The notes under the pieces are model-generated. The model saw nothing but the letters and a program-made list of their open reading frames with translations. It was not told where the DNA came from and searched no databases. Shown here in pieces: positions 1 through 8,734 of a stretch of 64,000 nucleotides of DNA. Position 1 is the first letter of the stretch; each line of letters begins with the position of its first letter. The position numbers were made by a program, and so were the translations under genes. The DNA is from Pseudoteredinibacter isoporae. Its GTDB lineage: Bacteria > Pseudomonadota > Gammaproteobacteria > Pseudomonadales > Cellvibrionaceae. The stretch lies in the NCBI RefSeq assembly GCF_011602085.1, contig NZ_JAAONY010000001.1, positions 496,001 to 560,000 on the forward strand. Reading direction: 5' to 3'.

Positions 1-290
1 GCAGTAAAATTGCCAATGCGGTTCTGCAAACCATCAGTAACGTGATCGATTACGATATGAATATTGCTCAGGCTTCTTCGGTACCCAGAATTCATCATCA
101 GTGGCTGCCTGATGTACTGAACTATGAATCCGGCATCAGCGCCGATACGGTGAAGATTCTGAATCAGATGGGCTATACCACCAAAACCAGCAAAGGTATT
201 GGCAGCACTCAATCGATTTTGGTCAAAGGTGGTATTGTTTATGGCGCCTCAGACCCGAGACGCCCAGGTGCGGCAACCATTGCTGAATAG
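1..290 (+). CDS. ggt: Gamma-glutamyltransferase, C-terminal fragment (cut by window start)
   Basis: The open frame runs in from the window edge (first full codon at base 3) and ends with TAG at 288-290, giving the last 95 residues. It shows the end of the small-subunit fold of gamma-glutamyltranspeptidase: an NVIDYDMN stretch, then PRIHHQWLPD, and near the end GASDPRRPGAAT, which is the family's usual C-terminal signature. The enzyme is a periplasmic Ntn-hydrolase that cleaves gamma-glutamyl bonds, chiefly of glutathione, and transfers or hydrolyses the glutamyl group. The catalytic threonine and the large subunit lie upstream, outside the window, so activity cannot be judged. The internal ATG at 57 is not a start. 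Confidence 0.9.
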   Translation, partial: SKIANAVLQTISNVIDYDMNIAQASSVPRIHHQWLPDVLNYESGISADTVKILNQMGYTTKTSKGIGSTQSILVKGGIVYGASDPRRPGAATIAE

Positions 291-339
291 GCGATAGTCC
301 ACACCCAGATGAAGCCTGCATACTGTGAGGTGTGTGGGC

Positions 340-1137
340 TTAAAAGGTTTTTAAAAAGCGATCTTCATCCGGGCTGTTCATTCTCTCGCCCATAATCTTC
401 GCCAGGGAGCCGTTTTCTTCCAGACGCTGATAGCTGGCTTTAAGCTGTTCAAGCACATTTTTATCGGTATCCAAACTGGCGGCGATGTAAAGCCCTTTCG
501 AGATGCCTTCCAGCTTGATCACCGGTTCAAATTTATTGCAGTCTACCTTTTCTTTTTCACATAGGGTCAGTAAACCCGCAGAACTGGATGCGAACAGCTC
601 GACCCGCTTACGCAGAAGTTTATGAAAGTTTTGTCGATTGGAATTTACCTGTTCTACATTGTCGATGCCATGTGAACTCAAATAAACATGGTGAGCATGA
701 AAATTAACTACGCCAACCTTATAGCGATTAATTTCATCGAGAGAGTTTACTGAGATGTCACGGCGTTCCCGCAATTTAAACAAGTAGTAGTGAACGGGTG
801 TGATTTGCCCAATCCAGTGGAATTTGTCTTCTCGCACCGAAGTTCTTGCCAGTGGGTAAATAATGACGTCGGCTTCGGATTCCGCACGGCGATACGCACG
901 CTTCCAGGGTACAAAGTACAAATTGTAGTCAAAACCTGTCTGGCCGATAAGCTCCTGAACCAACTCAGTGGCCTGCCCGTCGGCGAGATTATCCCGACTG
1001 CGAAAGGTAATGGGGGTTTTTTCCGTTAATACGTCCAGCTCAAGTTCTGCAAGACTGATTGGTGCACCCAGTCCGCCTCCCAGTGACAGCAAGGCTGCCA
1101 ACACACACCGGGGTAAACGCCGAGGTAATCGCTTCAT
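340..1137 (-). CDS. Periplasmic solute-binding protein, family 3, third gene of a two-component operon
   Basis: A 265-residue protein with a basic N-terminus, hydrophobic core and SLA|E cleavage site near residue 30, so probably periplasmic. The mature part has the look of family 3 extracellular solute-binding proteins (amino-acid-binding type): an early TFRS segment, a YFVPWKRA strand/helix, then ADVIIYPLART and a late GLYIAAS segment. It lies 6 bp downstream of the hybrid kinase gene, which itself follows the response regulator by 2 bp, so all three are probably co-transcribed. No permease or ATPase genes are nearby. A sensory role, passing ligand state to the kinase, is therefore more likely than transport; that is inference. 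The ligand is unknown. Confidence 0.75.
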   Translation of the reverse strand: MKRLPRRLPRCVLAALLSLGGGLGAPISLAELELDVLTEKTPITFRSRDNLADGQATELVQELIGQTGFDYNLYFVPWKRAYRRAESEADVIIYPLARTSVREDKFHWIGQITPVHYYLFKLRERRDISVNSLDEINRYKVGVVNFHAHHVYLSSHGIDNVEQVNSNRQNFHKLLRKRVELFASSSAGLLTLCEKEKVDCNKFEPVIKLEGISKGLYIAASLDTDKNVLEQLKASYQRLEENGSLAKIMGERMNSPDEDRFLKTF

Positions 1138-1143
1138 TATTAT

Positions 1144-3369
1144 CTACATCTTATTCGGCTGATATTGATTGATTGCACTCTGCGTTATTCTCATGGTTTT
1201 CATCCACAGCGCATAAGTAGCGGGGCTCAATATACCATCATCATCGGCGAAACTCTCAAATAAATCGAGCATAGCCCGCAGGCCGAAGTTTCCAGCCAAG
1301 CCTTTCAGTTTGTGTAGCTGCTCTTTGCTGATCGGCTCTCCAGGCGCCACGCCTTCTGTTTCGGACATGTTCTTTTGCAGTTCCTGCAAGGCCTTATCAT
1401 ATAGCTGAGCTGCGGGCTCCAGCCCAAGATTACTGAAATGTTCATGAACAATGCTATTGTCCAGAGCGTGGCTTTGACGGGCAATATCTTCAGCCAGCAG
1501 TTTAATCAATTCCGGGTAATCTACCGGCTTTTCAATCACACCATCCATACCGGCCTGAAAACAACGAGCTTTGGTTTGTGGATCGACATGGGCAGTAACG
1601 CCATAAATCAAACCGCAATAACTCAGCTGACGCAGTTGTCGAGTTGCTTCGATACCATCGAGACTCGGCATATTTACATCCATCAGCACGGCCTGGGGAT
1701 TTTCTTCTTTGGCCAGGGTAATCGCTTCCAAACCGTTACCGGCGCTGAACACATTGTGCTGGTTTTCCTCGAAATACCATTTCGCCAGATTCACATTCAT
1801 TTCCACATCATCAGCCACCAGAATCCGCATCGGCGCTGCAGGCTGCTTGTGTTGTTTTTCATCAATAGAAGGCATTTGCTGGGCGTTCTTGACCGGCACT
1901 TCAAAGAAAAATTCAGACCCTTCGGATTCCCGGCTACTGTAGTCGATTCGTCCATCCATTTTTTCAACGATGGCCTTACAGATCGCCAGGCCCATACCCG
2001 CCCCACCGTACATGGCATGGATGCTTTTATCGGCTTGCTGATAGGGTGCAAAGATGGTTTCTTTGGCATCTTCCGCAATGCCGACACCTGTGTCACTGAC
2101 CGTAAATTTCAGCAGGCTTTTTTCAGGTGTTTTCTCCAGACAAACCACCTCAAGATGAATCTCTCCATCGCGCGTGAATTTAATGGCATTGTTGATCAGA
2201 TTCAAAATGACTTGTCGCAGCCTTTCGGAATCGAGTTCGATATAACGCTCTACATCGCTGGCAACATGAAAGCTGAGCTGGTTTTGGTTTTTCTTCGCCG
2301 ATGAACTCATGAGAAAAACGATAGAACTCATCAACCTTTCCAGATCAAACACTTTATCGCTGAGTTCCAGCTCGCCTTGTTCATTGCGCGTGTATTCCAG
2401 AGCATTGTTCATTAAGCTCAACAATGATTCACAGGCATCGTTAATGGAATCCACATATTGCGCCTGGGCCTGAGGCAGGCCACTGTCGGAAAGAATTCTT
2501 AACAAGCCCAGTATGCCATTCATTGGGGTTCGAATTTCATGGCTCATCACCGCTAAAAAATCCGACTTGGCTTTGCTGGCCGCCAAGGCCGATTGCTGTT
2601 CTTTTTTCAGTTCGGAAGTTCGCTCCAGTACCTGCGCTTCCAGATTTCGATTGGCCGCGAGAATTTGTTGATGCTGATGCTCAATGGTATTGAGTTGTTG
2701 ATTAAAGGCCATCAACAACATGCCAATTTCGTCTCTCTGGTGGGCTTCAGGAACATCAATGCTTTTAATTTTTTCCGGCCGGCTGACCTGCTGACTCGCT
2801 AACAGAATCGATTTGGTGACCCCAAAATAGAACACCAGCATGATACAGGCGGCCAAAACGATGTTGCGGATAATCCCGAACACAAAAGTCAGCATGGATC
2901 GCTGAATAAACGCTTCCGCTTCATTGGCCGGGTCCACCTGAATATACAGGGCACCCACATTGTCAGAAGTTTGATGCTGGAGCGACGTTTCGATGTTTCG
3001 TAAATCACCAAATAACCATCGCCCAAGATCGGACACTTCTTCCGGTGCCTTGCTGGCACTGGCCAATACATTGCCGTAGTTATCCTGAATGCTGGCTTTG
3101 ATAATAAATCGGTTATTGAGCAAGCCGGCAACAATCTCCCCCGCGGTGGCATCATCCAGATTGTAAGCCGCAAACTGTGCTGATTTAATCGCGGTACTGA
3201 GAATTCTCTGCACATCGTTGTCGTGATTGCTTCGCTGTTGAAAAAAATCCGCCGTCAACTGGCCACCGGTAAGCAATAATCCGATCAAAAAGGCAACCAG
3301 AACAATGTTTCTGGTTTGTTTGAACGCCAGGCGTTGATGAAGAGGAAGTTTGTGCGACTTAAAGGGCAC
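1144..3369 (-). CDS. Tripartite hybrid sensor histidine kinase with receiver and HPt domains
   Basis: A 741-residue inner-membrane phosphorelay kinase. Visible in order: a transmembrane helix (about 21-40), a periplasmic sensor segment (about 41-160), a second helix (about 163-185), a HAMP-like and coiled-coil linker to about 260, a HisKA domain with SHEIRTP (phosphoacceptor His277), a HATPase domain with NLINNAIKFT, DTGVGI and GMGLAI boxes, a receiver domain with VLMDVNMPSLDG, and a C-terminal HPt domain with an HKLKGLAGNFG phosphoacceptor motif. The His-Asp-His architecture resembles TorS, ArcB and EvgS. Phosphate would finally pass to the OmpR-type regulator encoded 2 bp upstream. The downstream periplasmic binding protein may supply the signal. 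The stimulus is not evident from the sequence. Confidence 0.92.
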   Translation of the reverse strand: MPFKSHKLPLHQRLAFKQTRNIVLVAFLIGLLLTGGQLTADFFQQRSNHDNDVQRILSTAIKSAQFAAYNLDDATAGEIVAGLLNNRFIIKASIQDNYGNVLASASKAPEEVSDLGRWLFGDLRNIETSLQHQTSDNVGALYIQVDPANEAEAFIQRSMLTFVFGIIRNIVLAACIMLVFYFGVTKSILLASQQVSRPEKIKSIDVPEAHQRDEIGMLLMAFNQQLNTIEHQHQQILAANRNLEAQVLERTSELKKEQQSALAASKAKSDFLAVMSHEIRTPMNGILGLLRILSDSGLPQAQAQYVDSINDACESLLSLMNNALEYTRNEQGELELSDKVFDLERLMSSIVFLMSSSAKKNQNQLSFHVASDVERYIELDSERLRQVILNLINNAIKFTRDGEIHLEVVCLEKTPEKSLLKFTVSDTGVGIAEDAKETIFAPYQQADKSIHAMYGGAGMGLAICKAIVEKMDGRIDYSSRESEGSEFFFEVPVKNAQQMPSIDEKQHKQPAAPMRILVADDVEMNVNLAKWYFEENQHNVFSAGNGLEAITLAKEENPQAVLMDVNMPSLDGIEATRQLRQLSYCGLIYGVTAHVDPQTKARCFQAGMDGVIEKPVDYPELIKLLAEDIARQSHALDNSIVHEHFSNLGLEPAAQLYDKALQELQKNMSETEGVAPGEPISKEQLHKLKGLAGNFGLRAMLDLFESFADDDGILSPATYALWMKTMRITQSAINQYQPNKM

Positions 3370-3371
3370 GA

Positions 3372-4121
3372 TCAGGAATCTGCCGACTCAATGGGGGCAA
3401 TAAACAAATAACCGGCACCGTGAACAGTGCTGATGTATTTGGGTGAACCCTTGTCATCATTGAGTTTTTTTCTCAGGCGAGCAACCATCACGTCGATGGT
3501 GCGATCGGTTGGATACCAGTCACGGCGCTGCATTTTGTTCATCAGTTGGTCACGACTCAACACCAGCCCCGGATTGGCCAACAGTGCAGCCAGAAGCTTG
3601 TACTCACCTTCTGTTAAACTGACCTCCTGACCTTCGTTATGAATTAACAAACGTCTGCCCGGCAAGAAGCTCCAGCAGTCAAAATTGATTTGTTCACCCA
3701 GCTGATGGGTATTGTTGAGCGTTTCCTGGTGCAACCTTGAACTCAGGTTTTTCACTCGCACCATCAACTCACGAATATTGTAGGGCTTGGTAACGTAATC
3801 ATCGGCGCCCAATTCCAGACCCACAATGCGATCGATATCATCGGAACGGTGCGTCACTAAAATAATGCCCATGTTTGAGCGACTGCGAATCTCGCGGGTC
3901 AGCGCAAGGCCGTCACCATCGGGCAAGGTGATGTCCAATAACACAATATCAATGGTTTTTTGGGCGAGAAGCTCTCTGGCCTGGCTGCAATTGTGCGCTT
4001 TATAGACCTCATAGGGCTGCTGATTAAAATAGCTGTACAGCAATTCCATACTGGCCAATTCATCTTCCACAATAAGAAGCGTGGTAACTTTATTTGTGGC
4101 TTTACTGGATGGATTAATCAT
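3372..4121 (-). CDS. OmpR-family response regulator (TorR/ArcA-like)
   Basis: A 249-residue two-domain regulator. The N-terminal receiver has the acidic pair in IVEDE, the phosphoacceptor Asp63 in LLDITLPDGDG, a threonine in LVTHRSD and a lysine in VTKPYN. The C-terminal half is a winged-helix OmpR DNA-binding domain, including LTEGEYKLLAALL, a recognition segment DRTIDVMVARLRKKL and the wing VHGAGYLF. The receiver wording GIILVTHRSDDIDRIVGLELGADDY is typical of the ArcA/TorR branch. It is the first gene of the operon with the hybrid kinase and the binding protein, and divergent from the carbonic anhydrase gene. Targets cannot be inferred here. Confidence 0.93.
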   Translation of the reverse strand: MINPSSKATNKVTTLLIVEDELASMELLYSYFNQQPYEVYKAHNCSQARELLAQKTIDIVLLDITLPDGDGLALTREIRSRSNMGIILVTHRSDDIDRIVGLELGADDYVTKPYNIRELMVRVKNLSSRLHQETLNNTHQLGEQINFDCWSFLPGRRLLIHNEGQEVSLTEGEYKLLAALLANPGLVLSRDQLMNKMQRRDWYPTDRTIDVMVARLRKKLNDDKGSPKYISTVHGAGYLFIAPIESADS

Positions 4122-4266
4122 TGCTCGGTCTGCGCCTGTAGATACTGCTCAAATTATAACCCATCTGCGCTTGGCTCCAACGGCTGGCAAGGGCTTTTTT
4201 GTAAACCAATGATTATCCTTTAATATGCCCGCTGAATCTCAAACCAAAATACCCCGTGAGGCCCCT

Positions 4267-4836
4267 ATGAGCACTGATTCTTCTTCAACCCCCAAGCCTG
4301 CCCTTCGGTCTCATAAGGGCATGAGCCCCAAACTGGGCGAGCGCGTAATGATCGATCCCGCTGCTGTGGTTATCGGGGACGTCGAGCTGGGTAACGATTG
4401 TTCTGTGTGGCCCTGTGCGGTGATTCGTGGGGATATGCACTCCATTCGTATCGGAGATCGTTGCAGCATTCAAGACGGCTCGGTGTTGCACATTACCCAT
4501 GCCAGTGATTTCAATCCTGGCGGTTGGCCGTTAACACTGGGCGACGATGTGACAGTGGGTCACTCCGTCAATCTGCATGGCTGTACTCTGGGCAGTCGAA
4601 TTCTGGTGGGTGTGGGTTCCACCATTATGGATGGTGCAGTGGTTGAAGATGAGGTGATTATCGGTGCGGGCAGCCTGGTGCCACCGGGTAAGCGTTTGGA
4701 ATCCGGTCATCTGTATGTTGGCTCACCGGTGAAAAAAGCCCGGCCGCTAAAAGATAAAGAACGTAACTTCTTTCCCTACACCGCCGGAAATTACGTCAAA
4801 CTTAAAGATGAATACCTGGCGGAAGCGAAAGATTAG
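4267..4836 (+). CDS. Gamma-class carbonic anhydrase family protein (YrdA-like)
   Basis: A 189-residue left-handed beta-helix protein built from hexapeptide repeats, of the YrdA/CaiE/PaaY group related to gamma carbonic anhydrases. Candidate zinc ligands are His75 (SVLHITH), His99 and His104 (VGHSVNLHGC), matching the His-x(4)-His spacing of this class; trimer formation is expected from the family. The start is placed at the ATG at 4267 because GTGAG lies 6 bases before it. An in-frame ATG at 4225 would add 14 residues with no good ribosome site. Some members are active anhydrases and others are not, so the reaction is not certain. It converges with the DUF885 gene onto a shared terminator. 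Confidence 0.85.
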   Translation: MSTDSSSTPKPALRSHKGMSPKLGERVMIDPAAVVIGDVELGNDCSVWPCAVIRGDMHSIRIGDRCSIQDGSVLHITHASDFNPGGWPLTLGDDVTVGHSVNLHGCTLGSRILVGVGSTIMDGAVVEDEVIIGAGSLVPPGKRLESGHLYVGSPVKKARPLKDKERNFFPYTAGNYVKLKDEYLAEAKD

Positions 4837-4859
4837 TTTCTGCGAGCCGAAAAGAAAAA

Positions 4860-4882
4860 GGGCAGCTGAGCTGCCCTTTTTT
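4860..4882. terminator. Bidirectional intrinsic terminator
   Basis: A 7-bp GC-rich stem (GGGCAGC and GCTGCCC around TGA) is followed by a T-run on the plus strand and preceded by an A-rich run that gives a T-run on the minus strand. It sits between the converging carbonic anhydrase and DUF885 genes and would end both transcripts. Confidence 0.9.
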
Positions 4883-4884
4883 AT

Positions 4885-6690
4885 TTATGCCTTGTTCTTG
4901 GCAATATACTGGTCGACCTGCTCTTCCAGAATATCCAGTGGCAACATACCGTTGCGCAGAATGACATCGTGGAATTTACGAATATCAAATTTCTTACCCA
5001 GCGCTTTCTTGGCTTTTGCACGCAGCTGCTGAATTTTAATTTGACCGATCTTGTAGGCCGTTGCCTGACCTGGCATAACAATGTAACGCTCGATAGCTTT
5101 TACAATGTCCAGCTCAGGACTTGGGGTGTTGTCACGCAGATACTGGATAGCTTGCTCACGAGTCCATTTTTTATCGTGAATACCGGTATCCACTACCAAA
5201 CGGCAGGCACGCCACAATTCCATGGACAGACGACCGAAGTCGGAGTACGGATCCTGATAGAAACCGATTTCCTTCGGCAAAGTCTCTGAATACAAACCCC
5301 AACCTTCTGTATAAGCCGTGTAGCCGCCGATCTTACGGAACGTTGGAATACCTTCCAACTCCTGGGCAATCGCCAACTGCATATGGTGACCCGGAATGCC
5401 TTCGTGGTACGCCAAAGCTTCCAACTCGTAAACGGCCATTTGGTCCATGTCTGCCAGGTTCACGTAGTAGCGACCCGGGCGGCTGCCATCCAATGCTGGA
5501 CGTTGATAGAAGGCACGACCGGCAGAATCTTCACGGAAAGGCTCTACACGAGTTACTACCAAATCAGCTTTGGGTTTGGTCAGGAACAATTCGTCCAAAC
5601 GGGACTTCATAACATCAATGGTTTTAACCGCATCGTCCAGATACTTCTGGCGACCTTCATCGGTGTTCGGCAATTTGAACTGCTCATCGGTGCGCATAAA
5701 CTTAAAGAAAGCTTGCAGATCACCCTTGAAACCAACCTTGTCTTTGATCGCACGCATTTCATCGTGGATACGGGCAACTTCGGCCAGACCCAAATTGTGG
5801 ATCTCATCGGCGGTCATGTCAGTGGTGGTCATTTCCTTCAAGCGGTATTTGTAATATTCGCCACCTTTTGGAAACTTCCAAACACCGTCGCGGGTGTCAG
5901 CACGCTTTTCCTGAGCGCCCAGGAAATCAATCAGCTCGCTATAACCGGCTTTGAATTCACCCAGCAGCGCAGCTTTACCATCTTTCAGCAACTTGGCTTT
6001 TTCTTCGTCACTGGCTTCAAGTTTATTTACTTTGCCCTGGAAGTCCGCCCAGATAGGGTTATCTTTTTCCGCTTTGGCATCGAAAGGCTTACCGGCCAAA
6101 ATGTTTTTGCTGTCGCGAATCACCATAGGAAAAACAAATTTCGGCGGCACTACGCCCAGCTTCTCACTGGTTTTCAAACGCACGATCAATTGATCGAACA
6201 GTGGCTTCACTTTTTGCAGACGGGACACATACGCTTCGGCATCGCTGACATTGTCGATGCGGTGCATATTGATCAGGAAAGACGGCAGCTGAGACTGAAT
6301 ACCGTGCATCTGGTTTACAGGGTAATCATAGTCTCTGTAGCGATCCGAGTAGATATCGTCCTTGGCTTCGGCTTCAAACAAACGATAGCTCAGTTTTTCC
6401 TGCTCGCTGAGTTTGCTGAAATCGATTTTCTTCAGCTCTTCCAGGTGCTTTTTGGTCATCGCCAAATCGCGATCGTCCTGGGCGGATGAAAAATCACCCC
6501 ACTCACCGTATTTTTGCTTCATACCCAGATAGGTCAGGTACATAGGCTTGTCGGCCAGGGCCTCTTTGAAGGTTCTATCGAAAAAAGCGCTGGCCTTCTC
6601 CGATTCTGTCTCCTGCGCCAAAGCAAACTGGGCACTGCTGGCAGCCACCAGCGCTACCGCCATGCGGGTCGCTTTCGTCATCAACTTCAT
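4885..6690 (-). CDS. Exported DUF885 family metallo-hydrolase
   Basis: A 601-residue protein of the DUF885 family, which is peptidase-like and fairly common in marine Gammaproteobacteria. The first 25 residues form a signal peptide ending QFALA|Q, so it should be periplasmic. A metal-site motif HEGIPGHH appears at about residues 428-436, followed by an EGWGLYSE segment, both typical of the family. Length is normal for the family and no lesion is seen. It is a single gene with its own terminator, convergent with the carbonic anhydrase gene. A peptidase role is inferred from the HExxxHH-type site; no substrate can be named. Confidence 0.85.
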   Translation of the reverse strand: MKLMTKATRMAVALVAASSAQFALAQETESEKASAFFDRTFKEALADKPMYLTYLGMKQKYGEWGDFSSAQDDRDLAMTKKHLEELKKIDFSKLSEQEKLSYRLFEAEAKDDIYSDRYRDYDYPVNQMHGIQSQLPSFLINMHRIDNVSDAEAYVSRLQKVKPLFDQLIVRLKTSEKLGVVPPKFVFPMVIRDSKNILAGKPFDAKAEKDNPIWADFQGKVNKLEASDEEKAKLLKDGKAALLGEFKAGYSELIDFLGAQEKRADTRDGVWKFPKGGEYYKYRLKEMTTTDMTADEIHNLGLAEVARIHDEMRAIKDKVGFKGDLQAFFKFMRTDEQFKLPNTDEGRQKYLDDAVKTIDVMKSRLDELFLTKPKADLVVTRVEPFREDSAGRAFYQRPALDGSRPGRYYVNLADMDQMAVYELEALAYHEGIPGHHMQLAIAQELEGIPTFRKIGGYTAYTEGWGLYSETLPKEIGFYQDPYSDFGRLSMELWRACRLVVDTGIHDKKWTREQAIQYLRDNTPSPELDIVKAIERYIVMPGQATAYKIGQIKIQQLRAKAKKALGKKFDIRKFHDVILRNGMLPLDILEEQVDQYIAKNKA

Positions 6691-6834
6691 TGGTCTTCCT
6701 CATGATATAGCCCAGCGCCCGAATTCAGCTTGAAGTCGACCACCAGTGCAAATATTGCCTTTTTGGGGCATTTGTTAAGAAATTGGGATTCGGTGCTTTG
6801 ATTGATTGCACCTTGATACAGTACTTAGACGAAC

Positions 6835-6861
6835 AAGGGCCAGTGATCGCCACTGGCCCTT
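6835..6861. repeat. Inverted repeat downstream of the sigma-factor cassette
   Basis: Eleven-base arms (AAGGGCCAGTG and CACTGGCCCTT) enclose a 5-base loop, 25 bp after the end of the minus-strand membrane-protein gene. On the minus strand the T-run precedes the hairpin, so it is not a canonical terminator, but it may still end or stabilise the transcript. Confidence 0.6.
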
Positions 6862-6886
6862 GAGAAAAAAGTGCTCTATTTAACGC

Positions 6887-7225
6887 TTAAAGCTCAAATA
6901 GGCGAGTTCGATCGTTCCAGACAACCAAAGCCGATACCGCCAACATGCTAAGGCCCAAGCCCAGCAGTGTCGCCCAGTTTGCGCTCGGCTGGGTAAAAAT
7001 TGAGGCAAAACCCTGCAACATGGATTGGATGGGCAGAATCGCGACAACGATGGCGGTAGAGATAATGCCAGCCCAGACCACCAGACGGTTCGGTTTGGCT
7101 TTGGCACGCTCAGGCTTGGCCGGTAACTGGGCCATCAACGCCGCAGTAAAGCCATCGTCCTCAATATAGTCATTTTGGGCCTTCAGCTCACGCTGAAGAA
7201 ATAATTCAAATTCTTGATCATTCAT
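6887..7225 (-). CDS. Small membrane protein after an ECF sigma factor; possible anti-sigma factor
   Basis: A 112-residue protein with an N-terminal cytoplasmic stretch of about 45 residues, including DDGFTAALMAQLP, followed by two hydrophobic segments at about 49-66 and 83-102. It starts 6 bp after the sigma-factor stop codon, so the two are probably translated from one message. Small membrane proteins in this position often bind and hold the sigma factor, and the N-terminal segment is reminiscent of such proteins. No zinc-binding HxxxCxxC motif is present. The anti-sigma role rests on context and topology, not on a recognised domain. Confidence 0.6.
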   Translation of the reverse strand: MNDQEFELFLQRELKAQNDYIEDDGFTAALMAQLPAKPERAKAKPNRLVVWAGIISTAIVVAILPIQSMLQGFASIFTQPSANWATLLGLGLSMLAVSALVVWNDRTRLFEL

Positions 7226-7231
7226 TGCTAC

Positions 7232-7792
7232 TTATTCCCCCGCTACTTGAGCGGTTGCGGGTACGGCCAACAAATTCTTCAACTTCTGTTTTGCCCGCTG
7301 AACATGGGATTTTACCGAACCTACTGGACACTGCAAGATTTCCGCAGCTTCACTGTGGCTCATGCCTTGAGTATAACACAGGTCAATCGTTTGCCTTTGA
7401 ATCTCCGGCAGCTGGGCCAGGGCTTGATCAAGGTCCCTGCGGTTGCCCACTTGCTCCAGATCGGAGCCAGCTGCCGAATGCACATTATCGATGTCTTCAA
7501 AGGTGTCCTGGAAATTGTTCTTCTTGATCTTCTTATAATCGAGGAAGGTATTATAAGCGATCCTATATAACCAGGTACTCAGCTTAGCATTGGACTGAAA
7601 GCTGTCCAGCTTGCGGAAGGCCTTAAGAAAGGTCTCCTGCGCCAGATCGTCAGCCAGTGCATCGTTCTGACACCACTGCCTTAAGGAGGCGCGCAGTCCA
7701 GATTGATGCCGATTCACCAGCACAGCAAAGGCGCGTTGGTTACCCGCCTTTACTACAAGGTCAATCAGTTGTTGGTCGCTAAGCTCTATCAC
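7232..7792 (-). CDS. ECF-type RNA polymerase sigma factor
   Basis: A 186-residue sigma-70 family protein of the extracytoplasmic-function group. Region 2 is clear (DDLAQETFLKAFRKL, then STWLYRIAYNTFLDY), as is region 4 (LPEIQRQTIDLCYTQG, a helix-turn-helix, and VGSVKSHVQRAKQKL). Regions 1 and 3 are missing, as expected for ECF factors. It lies between a DUF6249 membrane protein gene upstream (25 bp) and a small two-helix membrane protein gene downstream (6 bp), all on the minus strand. The stimulus is unknown; a cell-envelope signal is likely given the membrane partners. Confidence 0.92.
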   Translation of the reverse strand: MIELSDQQLIDLVVKAGNQRAFAVLVNRHQSGLRASLRQWCQNDALADDLAQETFLKAFRKLDSFQSNAKLSTWLYRIAYNTFLDYKKIKKNNFQDTFEDIDNVHSAAGSDLEQVGNRRDLDQALAQLPEIQRQTIDLCYTQGMSHSEAAEILQCPVGSVKSHVQRAKQKLKNLLAVPATAQVAGE

Positions 7793-7817
7793 TAATGTGG
7801 CCTAAGTTATTATGTTG

Positions 7818-8603
7818 TTATGCTGATTGGCTGTTATCGTCTTTTTGCTGGGCCTGCTCAGTCTTCCAGATGAAGAGGTGAGCCGCACCGATCAGGGCCG
7901 GGATCAGGCCAACAGCGCCGACTTCTCCAGCAACGGCGCCCAGGAAGCCCATCAGGCCAAGGCCAATGGCGATCAACATAACGCCTTTACTCAGGGTGCT
8001 CTTTTCATCTTTACCGGTCGCTTCCTGGAAAATCTCCGCCGGGATCTCCTGACCGCTTTCCAGCATCTTGTCGATGCTCTTGTTGATCAGCTCACGGCGC
8101 TTGTAACGGCCGTACATCACAACACCGACGATGAGTACAGGCATACCAAAGATCAGGATAATGGCGACTACCGCAACCAGTGCTTCCAGGAAATCACCGA
8201 TGGAATTGGTGAAGATATTCCCGCCTTCCTTATAAACGACGCGGGTTTCCTGCTCATTCTCGCCGTTTTGCTCGTTTTCGCTCTCATTGGCGATAACAAT
8301 CTTGCCATTGATCTCTACACCTTCCTTTTCCAGTTCGGTGGCGATCTCTTTCAGGACGTTTTCACCCAGGAAAGAGCCGAGATTAATGGTGACCTTCTCA
8401 TTGTCGCCGCCTTCATTGGAGCGCACGATGATTTGGCCGGATTCTACGTTCAGATCGATGGTCTTCTCGACATCACCGTCTTTCACCACAATCACTTTGC
8501 GGTGGCTATCGGTTTCGCTTTCAGCCGCAACCGCTGCTGCACCCACCAAGGTGCACAGCATGAGCAGCGCGGCGAACAGCTGCTTCAGGTTTAATGGATT
8601 CAT
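7818..8603 (-). CDS. DUF6249 membrane protein upstream of the ECF sigma factor
   Basis: About 261 residues: a signal peptide, a long charged extracytoplasmic region of about 120 residues (rich in Glu, Asp and Asn), then a DUF6249 module. The module has a transmembrane helix with IILIFGMPVLIVGVVMYG, a basic RYKRR edge and a SGQEIPAEIF segment, then two more hydrophobic stretches near the C-terminus. The start is set at 8603 because an AGGAAG ribosome site lies just before that ATG; the upstream in-frame ATG at 8618 overlaps this site. DUF6249 proteins are often found beside ECF sigma genes. The long acidic extracytoplasmic region might be the sensing part, but no function is established. Confidence 0.75.
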   Translation of the reverse strand: MNPLNLKQLFAALLMLCTLVGAAAVAAESETDSHRKVIVVKDGDVEKTIDLNVESGQIIVRSNEGGDNEKVTINLGSFLGENVLKEIATELEKEGVEINGKIVIANESENEQNGENEQETRVVYKEGGNIFTNSIGDFLEALVAVVAIILIFGMPVLIVGVVMYGRYKRRELINKSIDKMLESGQEIPAEIFQEATGKDEKSTLSKGVMLIAIGLGLMGFLGAVAGEVGAVGLIPALIGAAHLFIWKTEQAQQKDDNSQSA

Positions 8604-8734
8604 ATCTATCTTCCTCATTGTTTAATTTGGGCAATGATCATTTGCCCAGCTATTGCACAGGCGTTTATCGCTTGGTATTGCTTAAGACGGCGCAAAGCCG
8701 CAATTGGATGCAAGTACCAGAAAAACTTTGATTT

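Noticed and set aside
1438-2304. 288-codon plus-strand frame
   Set aside because: It is antisense to the hybrid kinase, whose domains are unmistakable; the frame has no recognisable motif.
5383-6489. Long open frame (368 codons) on the plus strand
   Set aside because: It lies antisense to the DUF885 gene, has no family features and no ribosome site. It is a shadow of the strong codon bias on the other strand.
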